Assembly: GCA_027605045.1 (NCBI GenBank)
Contig: JAQFWX010000008.1
Span: forward strand, 744,001-808,000
Direction of reading: 5' to 3'
Length of the DNA: 64,000 nt
DNA from: Phallus indusiatus
Lineage: Eukaryota; Basidiomycota; Agaricomycetes; Phallales; Phallaceae
Below are positions 25,437 to 37,077 of the stretch, one piece after another. The position numbers and the translations under genes are program-made. Numbering within the stretch: the first letter of the stretch is position 1; the number at the start of each line of letters is the position of its first letter. The notes beneath the pieces were generated by a model. That model was given only the letters and a program-made list of their open reading frames with translations. It was not told the DNA's origin and searched no databases.

Positions 25437-26956
25437 GATAGTGAGGTTGTGAGAGATGTGAATGTGGGAAACGAGGGTAGCAAGTAGGGCCGAGAGTTTC
25501 CGGGGATGACGCCATAAGAGACCTTCGGCTTGGAAATCCACCGCCCGGAAGAATCTGAAGAAGAAATACACAAAGTATGGGTCCTAGATAGATATGCACT
25601 CTGCACTTTTTTCTTCTGCTTCCTGAGGCGAACGTTTTTGATTCCGGAGAACGGCAGTTAAAAGAGCTAGTACCATGGTCTTGATAGCACAATTGAATGA
25701 TTGGACAGCTATAAACGCCCTGTGCCCCGACTCCGATCGTACACGAAAAGGGGACGCAGCAATATACGGACAGCACTTTGTTCCGTGACAGTGCTCCAAT
25801 TCCGACTGTCCTCCGTGATAAATATAAAAAGTAGCACCTGGCCTGGAGAAAATGTCCCTTAGGTCTCTGCCATTACGCACATCCCCACTCCTTGCATTAC
25901 AATGGACACCCTCAATGTCACTTTATCTGGCTCGCAAGCCTCAGACTCGCCCACAGTTTTCAGATGGATCACGGAAACAGTTCTAGTGCGTAAAGCTCCC
26001 ATTCCTCTCTGGGGGACACGTTGGCGGAGCAAAATACTTATCTGGCGTAAATTAGACACCCGTTCAGTCCTTGCAGTTTAATGAAGACCACATTTCAAAT
26101 CAAAGATCTGGTACTCTGAAGGTAAATAGCGTTTCGTTTTCGTTCGTCCTAGCGGATTGGCTGACGAGGACCCATTCTTAGTTTTTGCTTCCTGAGCCTA
26201 TAGAGCGTGGAAGACCGATCGGGCAAACCCACACGAGATACAGATGGAAATCACCTCACCCAGCACATCGGTCCCCACGGTCGTCCATGATAGAAGACGA
26301 GCACAATCAAAGCTGATAGCGACCAAGGCGACCTCTAATTTTTCTTGTAAGTGGTTCAAACGACGCGCATTGATATATCTTGACGTTATACGGATTGCAG
26401 GTTTCACGAATGCTCTCGATCTCATTACATTGATTTTAAAAGAATTGTTAATTGTTAATCGGTTACCATATTATTAGACTTGACTGTATTGTTCTACCAT
26501 CCATTGTACAATAATATGTACAATAAGTCCTGTAGTTTTTCGTTCAGCTATAAAAGATACACTATTTAATAAAGAGTCAGATATGCAACATAATATAGGA
26601 AGCGAAATATCGGAGAGAAAAAAAGTTGCTCATCTACCGTTGTAGAAAAAAAAAACATCGCACCGAACCGTTTTTGGTTCGACGCTATTTATGTGTTTTT
26701 AAAAAGTTGTAATCATCGCAAAGCGTTGAAAGAATAGCAGTATGAAAAAGAAACACGCTACTCACCAGTCAAGATTGAGTTTACATGTCTCGCGTTGTGT
26801 AGTGGATGAAGAGCAAGAAAAAAAAAACTTCCGTCGACAAGCTTAATAAGCAAAACTGTAAGCCTCAGGCGCTAAAGTATTAGCGTTTTTGCCGTGTCAC
26901 GCTCCGTTTATAATTCTGCAGCCGTAAAGGTTCATTATTCTGAAAAAGAAAAAAAC
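25437..26956. other. 1.5-kb intergenic region, no supported gene
   Basis: This lies between the divergent GST and BFR2 genes. A 59-codon plus-strand ORF from 25902 (MDTLNVTLSGSQASD) and another from 26244 (MEITSPSTSVPTVV), followed by a possible intron, look weakly coding but have no recognised domain. The stretch 26480-26950 is AT-rich with A-runs. Confidence 0.35.
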
Positions 26957-28896
26957 ATGGCGCGTTAGTCTTTTTTATCCCATCTATCTTGTTTAAGAAT
27001 CTTTATCTTTGGATTTAGAGCTTACCCTTGCACAACGACTCGCTCAGATCGAGAGCACTTTACCTGAAGGTTCGTGACAAGTACTAAATAGCTCAAGGAA
27101 CCTCAATTAACAACATTTCTACTCCACAAAGATTATGACCCGGAAGACCTCACTTTCAACGAAAAACAGAACGTAGGAGATGAAGAGGAAGAAGAGACAA
27201 CCCGTGATGCCAATGCCGGCAGAGAGCATTATGTCGAAGTTGAGTATGTGCAGATTACTTGTCTTTCAGTTTCGCAAGTCGTAATATATCTTTTTAGATC
27301 TTCTGCGCTGCGGAGAATCAATGAAGATATGAATGATCCGAAATATGAAGGAGTGAAGATATCTCGCAGCCAACTATTAGGTGAAGATGACAACAACGTT
27401 AATGATGAAAGTGATGACTTCGAGGATGTACCACCATCAGCTCGTGAGGATTCTCCTTCGTCATCATCATCTGGAGAGGAAGAGGAGGATGAAGAAGATG
27501 GTGATGAAGAGGAAGAACCGTTGAATCGGTCACAACGAAAACGTTCTCGGTCGATGTCTGTCCCCGAAGACAAACCCACCGAAAGTCTGGACAAAACACT
27601 CCAACAAACACGGCTATCTGATAAGCTAAAAGGACAAGCCGTGTCAAGGCAATTGGTGAGAATATTACTATTATTCCCGTGAATACTCATTCAGTTGTTG
27701 ACAGAGAATATGGGACGCATTGGTCGATTCTCGCATACAACTTCAAAAAACCGTCTCAGCCACAAACAAACTACCTTTAGTAAGATTTGATCTGTTTCGG
27801 TCTTTAAATTGACTCTTATCTTCGTCAGCCTCAAGTCGTTCCAGAATACCTGTCTGCTCCCGAAGTTCGAACATCTGTGCGAGACTACCTAACGCAGGCC
27901 TACTTGCTCTCCGAAGAGCTCTTTCAATTACGGCGTGTAAGTACTTTGATCTTATCATCATGTATATCAACCTAAACAAACCGTAGGCTCTTTTGAAACA
28001 TGCGGGTTCTGATCCGCCTCCTGAAAAACAACAACGCGTGAATTTGGACAACGATGTAGATTTCCAGAGTTTATTCAAAGAAAGCATTGAAGAAATGATG
28101 GACTTTGAAGCTCAGCAAGTCTCATTCTTTCCGTCCTGTAAAACTTAGCCTAAACCCTGAACGTCTTTTCTTTGTTTAGGATTCACGAATCTAATCTGTC
28201 GTCGCTACAAAAATGGTCTGCTAAAGTACAGGCAGTCGCGCCTTCTGCACTTTTACCTTTGGCGAGAGATTCATTCAAAACCGGTTCGACACGCACGAAA
28301 AGTGCTGGCGAGCTAGTTGCTGAGGCAACAAGAGATCCCGAGAAACTTTTGAAGACTACACGGTGTCGCATCAGTCGCGTGGGGTCAGTTCAAAAAGAGG
28401 ATGTTGGAGATGAAGAAACGTTCGACGATCGGGACTTTTATCGTTCAATGTTGCGAGACGTGATTGAAAGCAAGGGAGATAAAGAAGGTTTGCCAACCGC
28501 CCCGGCACGACGTAGACCTTCTCAAACAGTTCTTTTTGCCAGCTATTGCAGATTTATACGCAAATTCGAAAAAGCAGCGAAAAAAGAAGAATGTGGATAC
28601 AAAAGCTAGTAAAGGTCGGAAGTTACGGTAAGTTCCTTCGACTTGAAAGTCCGTCATCTCATTGAAAGGTTTTTGTTTTTCTTCTTCTTCGTAGGTACGA
28701 GCCACATGAAAAAATGTTAAACTTTATGGTCCCTGTTCCTGTACGAGGCGCATGGCATGAAGAACAAATCGATGAATTATTTGCAAGTCTACTCGGCAAA
28801 GGCTTTGAAGATGGCTCTAAGCTGAACGGTAACGACGCGGATACGACGATGATACCTGAGCAGCCCGCGTTGCAAGGATTTAGGATTTTCGGATGA
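26957..28896 (+). CDS. BFR2: BFR2/AATF ribosome biogenesis factor
   Basis: Bfr2 (AATF/Che-1 in animals) is a nucleolar protein of the small-subunit processome needed for early 18S pre-rRNA cleavage. After splicing the N-terminus reads MAQLTLAQRLAQIESTLPED, followed by YDPEDLTFNE, typical of the family. Then come a long acidic Ser/Glu/Asp region, the AATF leucine-zipper-like domain (RIQLQKTVSATNKLPLP; LLSEELFQLRRALLKHAGS), FDDRDFYRSMLRDVIESKGD and the C-terminal VDTKASKGRKLRYEPHEKML block, the family signature, ending in a TRAUB-type tail (WHEEQIDELFASLLGKGF). The first exon is only 7 nt (26957-26963), then 27019-27069, 27132-27243 and 27298-27655. An intron (GTTTGC to TTGCAG, about 28487-28550) repairs an apparent frameshift before the signature. 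Confidence 0.88.
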
Positions 28897-29215
28897 TGAT
28901 CAGCGCGACACAAAAAAACACATCCATCACTTTTTTTGCACATCATTATTTGTAATAGTTCATAATCTAAATGTCTTGCCTGCTCGTCAATGTCAGATCG
29001 CTATTCCAATAATCTAGAGGATGTCACAATGTGGCTTGGACCTACGTGCCGCAATATTAAATGGGCTGGAATTTCAGCATCCGTAAGTACAGACAAAGGG
29101 AGCAAATTTGTGTGGGGTCATCTCAAAAAGTAGCTGGACAAGTATGAGAAATCCTGGTGAAGCGGAATTCGAGGGGGTTTGTCATATAACTTCACTTATC
29201 GGACTGGGAATCTTT
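28897..29215. other. convergent 3' intergenic region
   Basis: 318 bp between the ends of BFR2 and the DUF2408 gene. I see nothing beyond T-rich 3' sequence. Confidence 0.4.
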
Positions 29216-31220
29216 TCAAATCATTTCCTCCTCTTCTACTTCTTCCTCCATTGATTCTTTCAGCTAATCAAATTTCAAAAAACGGTTAAAGAAGTCGAGA
29301 AATAGATTGACTACGCGGACGTACCATTTCGACAAGCTCATGACATTCACTCAGATGAGCGATGACAACCCCTTGTCCTTCCGGAATTGATCCATCGCTT
29401 CCGATGAACTTTCCGTCTTTTTGTATAGAATCAATTTGATGCAGGGCTAGTTGATACTGTGCCTACCGTTAGCGCATACTGTCGGAGTTAAATAGATAAA
29501 TCATACTTACAGGATAAAGATCTCTCGGACTAAACGGTCCACCGTACTTCAGGACTTCGTTAAGACACTTCTTAACAGTCGACAATTTATTTGCCTAGCA
29601 TAGAAGTGTTTACAAAAACAGAACAAACTTACATCTACTGTATAAATGAACTCACAATCGGCATAAGCTCCTCCGAAACCGGTTCGCTTGACGATAATAA
29701 CCGGTAAATCAAACCGTAACATCGACGCAGAAGGTATAATAAAACCTGTGTGAGAAGGGACATAAACAAAACGGTGTTCGGAACATGCATATATAGTCAG
29801 CGCACATATTGTCCTGCTGGTCGGTTGCCCTCCGCATCAACAAACTTGCCATCCACTCGCATCTTGTCGATTTCTCTCAAGCTCAAAGAGTAGTTCCACA
29901 GGTCTGTTTCTCTACAAATAACAGTAAATAACCTGGTTTCTTTCAACAAGAAGCGTGCATACCTAAGGGACCATCGATGGGTTAAAACCAGATTTTCAAG
30001 TTCAGCTCGTAAATCCATTAATCTGTCATATATGGGTTTGAGTGATGAAGCGACATTTTTACTGACTTCTCGAGCACGTATTTCCTGGGAAATTTCAAAG
30101 CATTCTTCGAGTAGCGATGACAGAAGTGCTTGAGATGTAGGTACGGATGATCCACCTGGTCCAAGGAATTTACCATCAACCCGTTTACTAGACGATGGAA
30201 CATTAGCGAGTCTAGCATATTGTAATCAAAGGGAACGTTGCCACTGACGCCTCAATTTTTCGCAGCTCTTCTTGCAACGGTTTTAATTCGGCTTTCACAG
30301 AACCTTCTTTAGCAGCTAATGCGACAAGCTGCCGTCGTAAGGTAATTAATTTCTCATGAAGCTATTTTGAAAATTCGCGTCAGTATCAATACATTGTACT
30401 AAGTATGATGAAAAGAGCCCCTACCGGAATCAACTCGACAGAAAGTTCTGACAACGAATCCTGCATAGACATAAGAATAGAGTCTGCAGCAAAGCTCAAC
30501 GAAATTCATAAATTTAGGACTGCTGAGCGACGAACCGCATTCATTCAGTTGCCGATCCAAAAGTTTCGTCATCGCTTCCGGATGAAGTCCACTCTCGGCA
30601 TCTCGTCGCACAATCTCGCGCAATTCCTCAATCCGCCGCTGAAATGTTACGACGTCGGTTTCGCTATAGACAGCAGATTCATTCATGTGATCTAACAATT
30701 GCTGAATGTTAAGAAGAAATAGTTAGAAGGCAGACGACGAGAGAGCATATAAACGGGTTTAACGCTCACTCTGATGGTCGCTATTTGACAGTATGTCGCA
30801 GGACACTCCCTCGTCTTCCCTATGGTTAGAAAAAATAATGATAATAAAGTAAATACGTCGGATAATGTAGTATCGACCCTATTTTTATGAGGCTGCTGCT
30901 CATCTCGGACGTCGTTGAGACGGGTTACTTGAAGTGAATGAGCAACTGATCCTCTTCGATTTCGTGTTGCACACCTTGTTTCACAACAGCATGGTAGAGA
31001 GAAAGAACGTCCTGTGCCTTCACATAGTTTCCTCTATCCTTTTTTAGGGCAGTCAGGCGATTTCGGATGCTAGGCAGCGATGCCGGAGTCACCAGTGAGT
31101 TGTCATTCTAAGGAAGTAAATTGAGAATCTCCAACGGCTTACTTTATCACCGCCTCGAGGATTGACAGTTCTTTTATTTGGAATTTTTTTAGCCGTGTCA
31201 AACGAACAATCCAGGGACAT
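29216..31220 (-). CDS. DUF2408-family protein
   Basis: Fungal-specific family of unknown function. The defining feature is the repeated DGKF box, seen three times: KRVDGKFLGPGG, DKMRVDGKFVDAEGNRP and DSIQKDGKFIGSDGSIPEGQ, each followed by a helical pair (for example SQALLSSLLEECFEISQEI). Upstream is a coiled-coil region (TFQRRIEELREIVRRD; RRQLVALAAKEGSVKAELKP). It ends with an acidic tail, MEEEVEEEEMI. The N-terminal exons (MSLDCSFDTAKKIPN; LPSIRNRLTALKKDRGNYVK) join to the rest if a GTAACC donor just after IHFK is used; otherwise TAA ends a short separate ORF there (about 30928). In-frame phase favours one gene. Coiled coils suggest a scaffold, but no role is known. Confidence 0.7.
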
Positions 31221-31360
31221 TGGAACACGCACCTTCTTGGGGAACAGACATCGAGTCAGCGAGCACGGCAAGATAATTCGCAACAGTCACAACCAGTCAC
31301 GTTCATATCCTTTCCCCCCCCTTTTTAACTTGTCAATCGTTTGCCGTAATCAAATACCCA

Positions 31361-32016
31361 ATGGAAGCTATTAAGAAGGTGTGTCTAGATTTTGAGCATA
31401 CGCGTTGTTGTCGTCAATCTAGATCTTGTTTATTCTAGAAACTCGAACATCTTCGCACCGAAGCCGATGCCCACTTTGAGCGAGCTGAAGAGGCTGAGAA
31501 GAAGGTCAAGAAACTGGAACAAGAGCTTTTGGTCAAAGAACAAGAGAATATGACCCTTCAGCGTGCCAATGTCAAACTTGAAGCGGATCTGAAGCAGCTT
31601 GAAGAGAAACTCGAAGAGTCCAAGCGGTCTCAAGAGGATGGCGAACACACGAGATCGACCAACGACAGTCTCCAGAGGAAAGTCCAACTGTTGGAAGACG
31701 AGCTTGATACCGCAGATAGGAATCTGAAAGATACCGTAGAGAAGTACGTCATCCAACTCATTTATATCGTTGATACTGTTTGGATTGAGCTTTACTACCA
31801 AGACTCCGGCAAGTCGATGTCAAGGCAGACAATTATGCGCGTCAGGTTCAAAGACTTGAACAAGAACGTGACACATGGGAGAAGAAATTCGAAGTGAGCA
31901 TCGTTTTCACGCGTAATGCAATTTTTTATTGACGTCGATATTAGGAAGCGGAGGAGAAGCACATCAAAGCGCAGAAAGAGCTGGACGAGCTCGCAGCACA
32001 AATGGAGAACCTTTAA
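31361..32016 (+). CDS. tropomyosin, 161 residues
   Basis: Four exons (31361-31378, 31439-31743, 31803-31893, 31945-32016) give a protein of 161 residues, the same length as fission yeast Cdc8 and budding yeast Tpm2. The whole protein is a continuous coiled coil starting MEAIKKKLEHLRTEADAHFE and ending KELDELAAQMENL. Tropomyosin wraps along actin filaments, stabilising cables and the cytokinetic ring; 161 residues span four actin subunits. The short Met-Glu-start exon carries the head-to-tail overlap end. The next gene downstream is a paralogue with the same exon pattern. Confidence 0.93.
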
Positions 32017-32403
32017 AGTATTATAACAGTACGTCCAACGCGTACGCCTTGCCTTATACGCAGGAAGTGGACATTGATTCTCAATAGGCTCTTTTGATTT
32101 GTATCATATGTCATTAAATTACGCCCTATTTGTTCCATTGCTTCGTAAAATGTGTTTGGACAATCAATCATTGGATAAAAGACTCCGCAAAAGTGATGGC
32201 AACGAGATCGTGTTCTTTGAATTCAAACCTTTCAAATCCCCTTTTTTTTGCTAATATACATTTGTCCAGATTGGTGTAATATGATATTGGAAGCGCCTGT
32301 CTTATATGTCTGAGCGTGTTATTGCCACCTCCGTCCGAGTCACTAGCAGTCACAAAGCCCATCGACCTCTCATTTTTGATCTTCACCCACAAACCAGCAC
32401 CCA
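32017..32403. other. spacer between tandem tropomyosins
   Basis: 387 bp with no gene; it carries the 3' end of the first tropomyosin and the promoter of the second. The 15 bases before the second ATG resemble those before the first (ATACCCAATGG against AGCACCCAATGG), as expected after duplication. Confidence 0.5.
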
Positions 32404-32934
32404 ATGGACGTAATTAAAAAGGTGGATCGCTTCATCGCATGTATTGATCAGCCCGATGAACTCGTATCTAGAAACTTTCAAATCTTCGTGACGAGGCCGA
32501 TGCGTATTTAGCGCGTGCTGAAGCGGCCGAAAAGAAAGTGAAGATACTAGAGCAGGAACTCTTAGTCAAAGAACAAGAAGTCACCTCCCTTACAACAAGA
32601 TCGGGATCTTTGGACACCGATCTTGAAACAACCGAAAAGAAATTGAAAACAACGGAAGAAGAGTGAGTTCTAAGTAGGCAAGATACTCTAACCAAATGTC
32701 TTAATTACTGCTATAGGCTTCGTCGTGCTGATCTGAACGTGGAGACCCTTACTAGACAGGTTCAACGGATTGAGAAGGAGCGCGATGATTGGGAAAAGAA
32801 ATATGAGGTGAACAGAAGCGTGCTGTCAATTCACGATCGTGACTGATTACTGCTGCTTTTAGACTTTGGAAGAGAAGTACAAGAAAGCGAAGACAGATCT
32901 TGACGAACTTGTCGGTTCAATAGAGGGTCTTTAA
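32404..32934 (+). CDS. shortened tropomyosin paralogue, 123 residues
   Basis: Exons 32404-32421, 32472-32662, 32717-32807 and 32863-32934 give 123 residues. The opening MDVIKKKLSNLRDEADAYLA, the block ILEQELLVKEQE and the end KTDLDELVGSIEGL match the neighbouring tropomyosin. Exons 1, 3 and 4 have identical lengths (18, 91, 72 nt) and intron phases in the two genes; only exon 2 differs, 191 against 305 nt. The 114-nt difference is exactly 38 codons. The gap lies after the KEQE block. Budding yeast Tpm1 and Tpm2 differ by the same amount (199 against 161), about one actin-binding period. Expected to span three actins. The coiled coil is unbroken by stops, so it is likely functional. Confidence 0.88.
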
Positions 32935-33184
32935 TTGTACAAAAACATCGCAGGATGCTAATTAATTCCTATTTTTCAATTCAATTCACGAATGTCTAGT
33001 ATGTTATGATTCACAAGTTATATTCCTGGATTAACTACACATATGTCCGCTGGCCTTATCTACTTGAACAGTCCCATAAACATTTGACTGAGCCTTCGTC
33101 GTGGCGGCTCGGGTTTAGAATCTGAATTTCTAAGAAAACAATATAAACAAACTGGATATGACTTATACATCAATGCATCACTAT

Positions 33185-34029
33185 TCACTTGGACTCGTTA
33201 CTGTCTTCAACCTTTTCGTCGCGGAAGTTTAATGAGATGGAGTTTACACAATGACGTTCATCAGCTGGAATGCAGTTAGTTTGACCATATTCCCAAGAGG
33301 TAGGGAATGATGCTTACTTGGAGTTGCAAAGCCTTCTCCCTACGAGCACATTTGTTTTAGTAAGATGTTACACGATTGAATAAATAAATGAAAGAGTCAA
33401 CATACTTTGAAGACGTGACCAAGGTGGCCGCCACAAGCGGTGCAGGTTATCTCTGTCCGAACCATGCCAAACATTCTGTCCTCATGACGGGAGACGGCAC
33501 CAGGCAGAGCTGTGAAGAGCAGTACATAAGTACCTGGGGTATTTATATGCGGAAGATAATCACCATCGAAAAAGGCCGGCCAACCGCAACCTGATTTAAA
33601 CTTCGTTGTGCTCTTGTACACTATCAGATTATCAGAATAAATCAGCCTTTGAAGATGACCGTGTGACTACGAACATGGGGTGTCGCACGCGGCGCAAGTA
33701 TATATACCCTCCTCGTAGAATTTGTCATATTGACCAGTTCCCGCAGCCTCTGTGCCTTTCTGGCGGAGGATTCTGAACTGCAAAGTGAGAAGCAGATGAG
33801 CTTTCATGGTAAATCATAGAAATAAAAGAATGCACACCTGCTCTCTTGAGAGGACGGCTTGCCATTCCGAGTCGGATTTCGCTTTTGAGTTTGGTTCGAC
33901 CATGACTGATGAAGTTGTTGAAAGAAAACGAGATTGATGCAGAAACAGACGAGGAGAGGTTGTCTTTATATTCTTCGGTGCTGATATGGCTGTGAGGGCT
34001 GCGCGAAAACGTGAAGTGAATTGATTCAT
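33185..34029 (-). CDS. methionine-R-sulfoxide reductase MsrB
   Basis: MsrB reduces the R form of methionine sulfoxide using thioredoxin. Spliced sequence shows [20 protein letters not shown], then the first zinc CxxC ([20 protein letters not shown]), [16 protein letters not shown], the second CxxC ([15 protein letters not shown]) and the catalytic Cys in [11 protein letters not shown]. All four zinc cysteines and the catalytic Cys are present. The N-terminus from 34029 ([16 protein letters not shown], later [14 protein letters not shown]) is rich in Arg/Ser and lacks acidic residues, so mitochondrial import is likely. ATG codons at 34137 and 33903 are alternatives; the last would give a cytosolic form. 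The gene is divergent from dihydroxyacetone kinase with about 206 bp between starts. Confidence 0.9.
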
Positions 34030-34235
34030 CAGCAAATCAGCTGTAGGCACAACCTGTCCATGATATTGCGTCAGATTCCCACGTGACCCTAATATGCGCC
34101 CGATCACCATCCGGGGATTAGAATTAGCTCGAGGCACCGGTGTGAGAGCCTGGAGAACAACTGCTCACCGAAAGAAACATTCTTAAAGTAAACTTACATG
34201 TCCTCGTGACTGCACAAGTTCTGTTTACAACTATC

Positions 34236-36646
34236 ATGGTTCTAAGTAAGTGTACATTCCTATCTGTGCTCCTATCACTCACGACTTTCTCAGACAAACA
34301 TTTAATCAACGACGCAACGACTGTTGTTGTGGAAGCGCTACAAGGTATGTTGATGATGCCATAGTTCCGGTTCCGGTGATGCTTATCAGTTTTAGGCTTG
34401 GTATACCTGAACCCAAATCTTTCGCTCGACATCAAAAACAAAGGCATGTTCCGCAACATCCGACTCGTTTCATAGCTCATTTATCTTTATTTGACAGTTG
34501 TATATCGGTCCAAGATCAATAAGAATCAGGTTTCTCTTATTTGCGGCGGTGGAAGTGGCCATGAACCGAGCCATGCCGGATTTGTCGGTCAGCTTGTCTC
34601 TCATTTTCTGATCTTGTTTTTCTCCGTTCAATCAATGGACATGACTAAAATGTCCGATCGTTAGGTGAAGGAATTCTAACTGGTTAGTAAACGACTGAAT
34701 TTTGCGCAGCAGCGCATTGACCGCCTTGTCATTGCTGCTATTGTTGTATCATTCCTTATAGCCGCCGTCTGTGGGAATGTATTTGCGTCTCCTAACGCCA
34801 GTCAAGTCACCAAGGCTATTGAACTCGTTGATGGCGATCAAGGGTATGTCAATTAGTTGTAACATGGTTCCCATCTATCAATTTTGATTCCGGCATTGCC
34901 CAAATGCAGAACTTTGATAATCGTCAAGTAAGCATACAATACACAACTGATCCTTCCCAAATGTCGTAAACACCGATGATCATCCTGTTGCTCTCCACAG
35001 AAACTACACCGGCGATATCCTCAATTTCGGATTGGCGAAAGAGGCTTATGCAGCCACTCATCCGGAAAAATCGAAAAAGGTCAAATTTTTAGTCGTCGGT
35101 GATGATGTCAGTGTTGGTAAGACTCAAGGTGGCATGGTCGGCAGACGGTATGTATGCATGCCTGTTCAATGTCCTGTAATCTCATATACATACTATTACT
35201 AGTGGTCTCGCCGGGACTGTTCTTGTTTACAAGATTGCAGGCGCCCTTTCCAGCAGGAATGTAGATATCGACCGCGTATACGATGTTGCCGCTTGGACTG
35301 CTGAACGTCTCGGAACAGTCGGAATCGGCCTGGAACATTGTCATGTAAGAAAATAAAAATACAGCTATCTGTTGACTGATCTGTCATTTTTTGTTGCATA
35401 GATACCTGGTACTCTCCCTGCTCAGTCTCACCTTTCGACTGATGAAATTGAACTCGGAATGGGCATTCATAATGAGCCGGGTTATGCCCAGGTTTCGCCG
35501 GTTCCCAAATTAAATCAATTGATAAACGACCTCCTTACATTGGTTCTATCGACCTCAGATCCTGAACGATCTTTCCTCCCTTTCGGCTCTGGAAGCGGAC
35601 CAGATGAGGTAGTGCTCATGGTGAACAATCTGGGAGGTGTGAGCAATCTAGAATTGAGCGTGATTACTCGTGAAGCTGTATCACAACTGGAGGCGAAAGG
35701 CATTAAAATTAGACGTGTGCTTGTTGGACCTTTCATGGTCAGCGGAAACAGTATTCATCCTCACGATGAACAATGGCATGCTGAATATCTTTGTTTTCAC
35801 CCATAGACTTCGCTCAATATGCCTGGATTTTCGCTGACGCTACTTTTACTTCCTCGGCCTGGTGAAAAAGCCCCTGCTTCTGCCGAAGAGCTGTTATCTC
35901 TTTTGGATGACAAGACAGAAGCACCAGGCTGGTGTTGGTCTTCGGGGCTTGAGCCAGGTACGATTAAAACAGCACCGGACAACGAACCGGCCTCAATCGT
36001 CTCCACAACTACCGGACGTAAAGTTGCAGCCACTGATCCTGTTGCTTTTGTCAACACCATCAAACGAGCTGCAACAGCGATAATTAGCAACGAACCGGAG
36101 CTCACGCAGTTGGACAGTATCACCGGTGATGGTGATGCCGGCTTGACGCACAGATCCGGTGCTGAGCGTGTGTTAAGCGTAGCGAATTCGGGAGGGTTAG
36201 ATGGCAATGACGTTATTGGATCTATTGCGCAGATTGCCAAAGCTGTGAGTGATGCTATGGACGGAACGAGCGGAGCATTGTACAGTATCTTTTTCTCTTC
36301 ATTGGTGCAAAGCTTGCACCAAAATACCGAAGGAAAGTCAGAGCTCACTCTTCAAATCTGGACGAATTCGCTTTCGGAGACGTTGCAGAAACTTTATACA
36401 TACACCCGCGCTCGTCCGCCATCTCGTACGTTGGTTGATCCACTAGCAGCCTTCGTCGAGTCTCTTCTGAGCGGAAGTTCTGTTTCGGACGCCGTCAATA
36501 AAGCGTCGGCTGCAGCCGATGACACTAAGAATTTGGAAGCTAAAGCGGGGCGCGCTGCATATGTTGGAAAGGATAAGGTCAAAGGCGTTCCCGATCCTGG
36601 AGCTATAGGAATCAAGATCATTCTGCAGGCACTCGTTCAAGGTTGA
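34236..36646 (+). CDS. DAK1: dihydroxyacetone kinase
   Basis: ATP-dependent kinase that phosphorylates dihydroxyacetone to DHAP, for glycerol and methanol-type carbon use and DHA detoxification. The N-terminal DhaK domain has ICGGGSGHEPSHAGFVGEG, AAVCGNVFASPNASQVTKAI, and IGLEHCHIPGT, where the His binds the substrate covalently. The C-terminal DhaL domain has TGDGDAGLTHRSGAERVL (the Mg-ATP loop) and AMDGTSGALYSIFFSS. The frame break after GPFM at about 35735 is an intron (GTCAGC to CCATAG) restoring TSLNMPGFSLTLLLLPRP. One intron (34444-34497) appears to be GC-AG and one exon (34665-34682) is 18 nt. The first exon is 10 nt (ATGGTTCTAA). Full length for the family. Confidence 0.95.
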
Positions 36647-37077
36647 ATAGTGCGATAACCTCTGGGGGAGGTGAACCATATTGAATGATGCATATTTACG
36701 TAGGACAACCGGAAGTCCACTACCACAACGAACTAACTTTATTGGATACGAAGAATTTTTGTAAAATTAGTAGGAGAAAACAAAGCTTTTGGAACGTTGA
36801 CTTAAGCGCCGGTCTATGATCACATCCGACACTATCCAGCACTTACTTACGTCCATCGCAATTCCCGATATCGGCCGTCATTATCTCAACCAGCTATGCA
36901 AATGAAACAGGGTGCTATCATTCATACTTTGGGCATAGACATAATGATAATCGAAGGCAACAATCGAAACAAACTTCGGGGGTGCACCGGTGAACATTGG
37001 CATGCGCTAAAATTAAACATTCGCTCTCGAGTCGTTCGATCGTTCTCCCTTAATTCTTTTCCTTTTCCAGTTTCGCC
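36647..37077. promoter_or_regulatory. promoter region of ERG7
   Basis: 430 bp between dihydroxyacetone kinase and lanosterol synthase. CT-rich sequence directly precedes the ERG7 start (about 37030-37075). No sterol-response motif was identified with confidence. Confidence 0.35.

Noticed and set aside
26660..26700. Small hairpin CGAACC-GTTTTT-GGTTCG as a possible RNA or tRNA piece
   Set aside because: Only 6 bp of stem; no A and B boxes or cloverleaf could be built.
27248..27690. Ser-rich minus-strand ORF opposite BFR2
   Set aside because: Shadow of the acidic Glu/Ser region of BFR2.
28487..28550. Frameshift in BFR2
   Set aside because: A standard intron with GTTTGC donor and TTGCAG acceptor restores the VDTKASKGRKLR frame, so no lesion is needed.
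35735..35808. Stop codon inside dihydroxyacetone kinase
   Set aside because: The stop falls in an intron (after GPFM); splicing gives TSLNMPGFSLTLLLL in frame.
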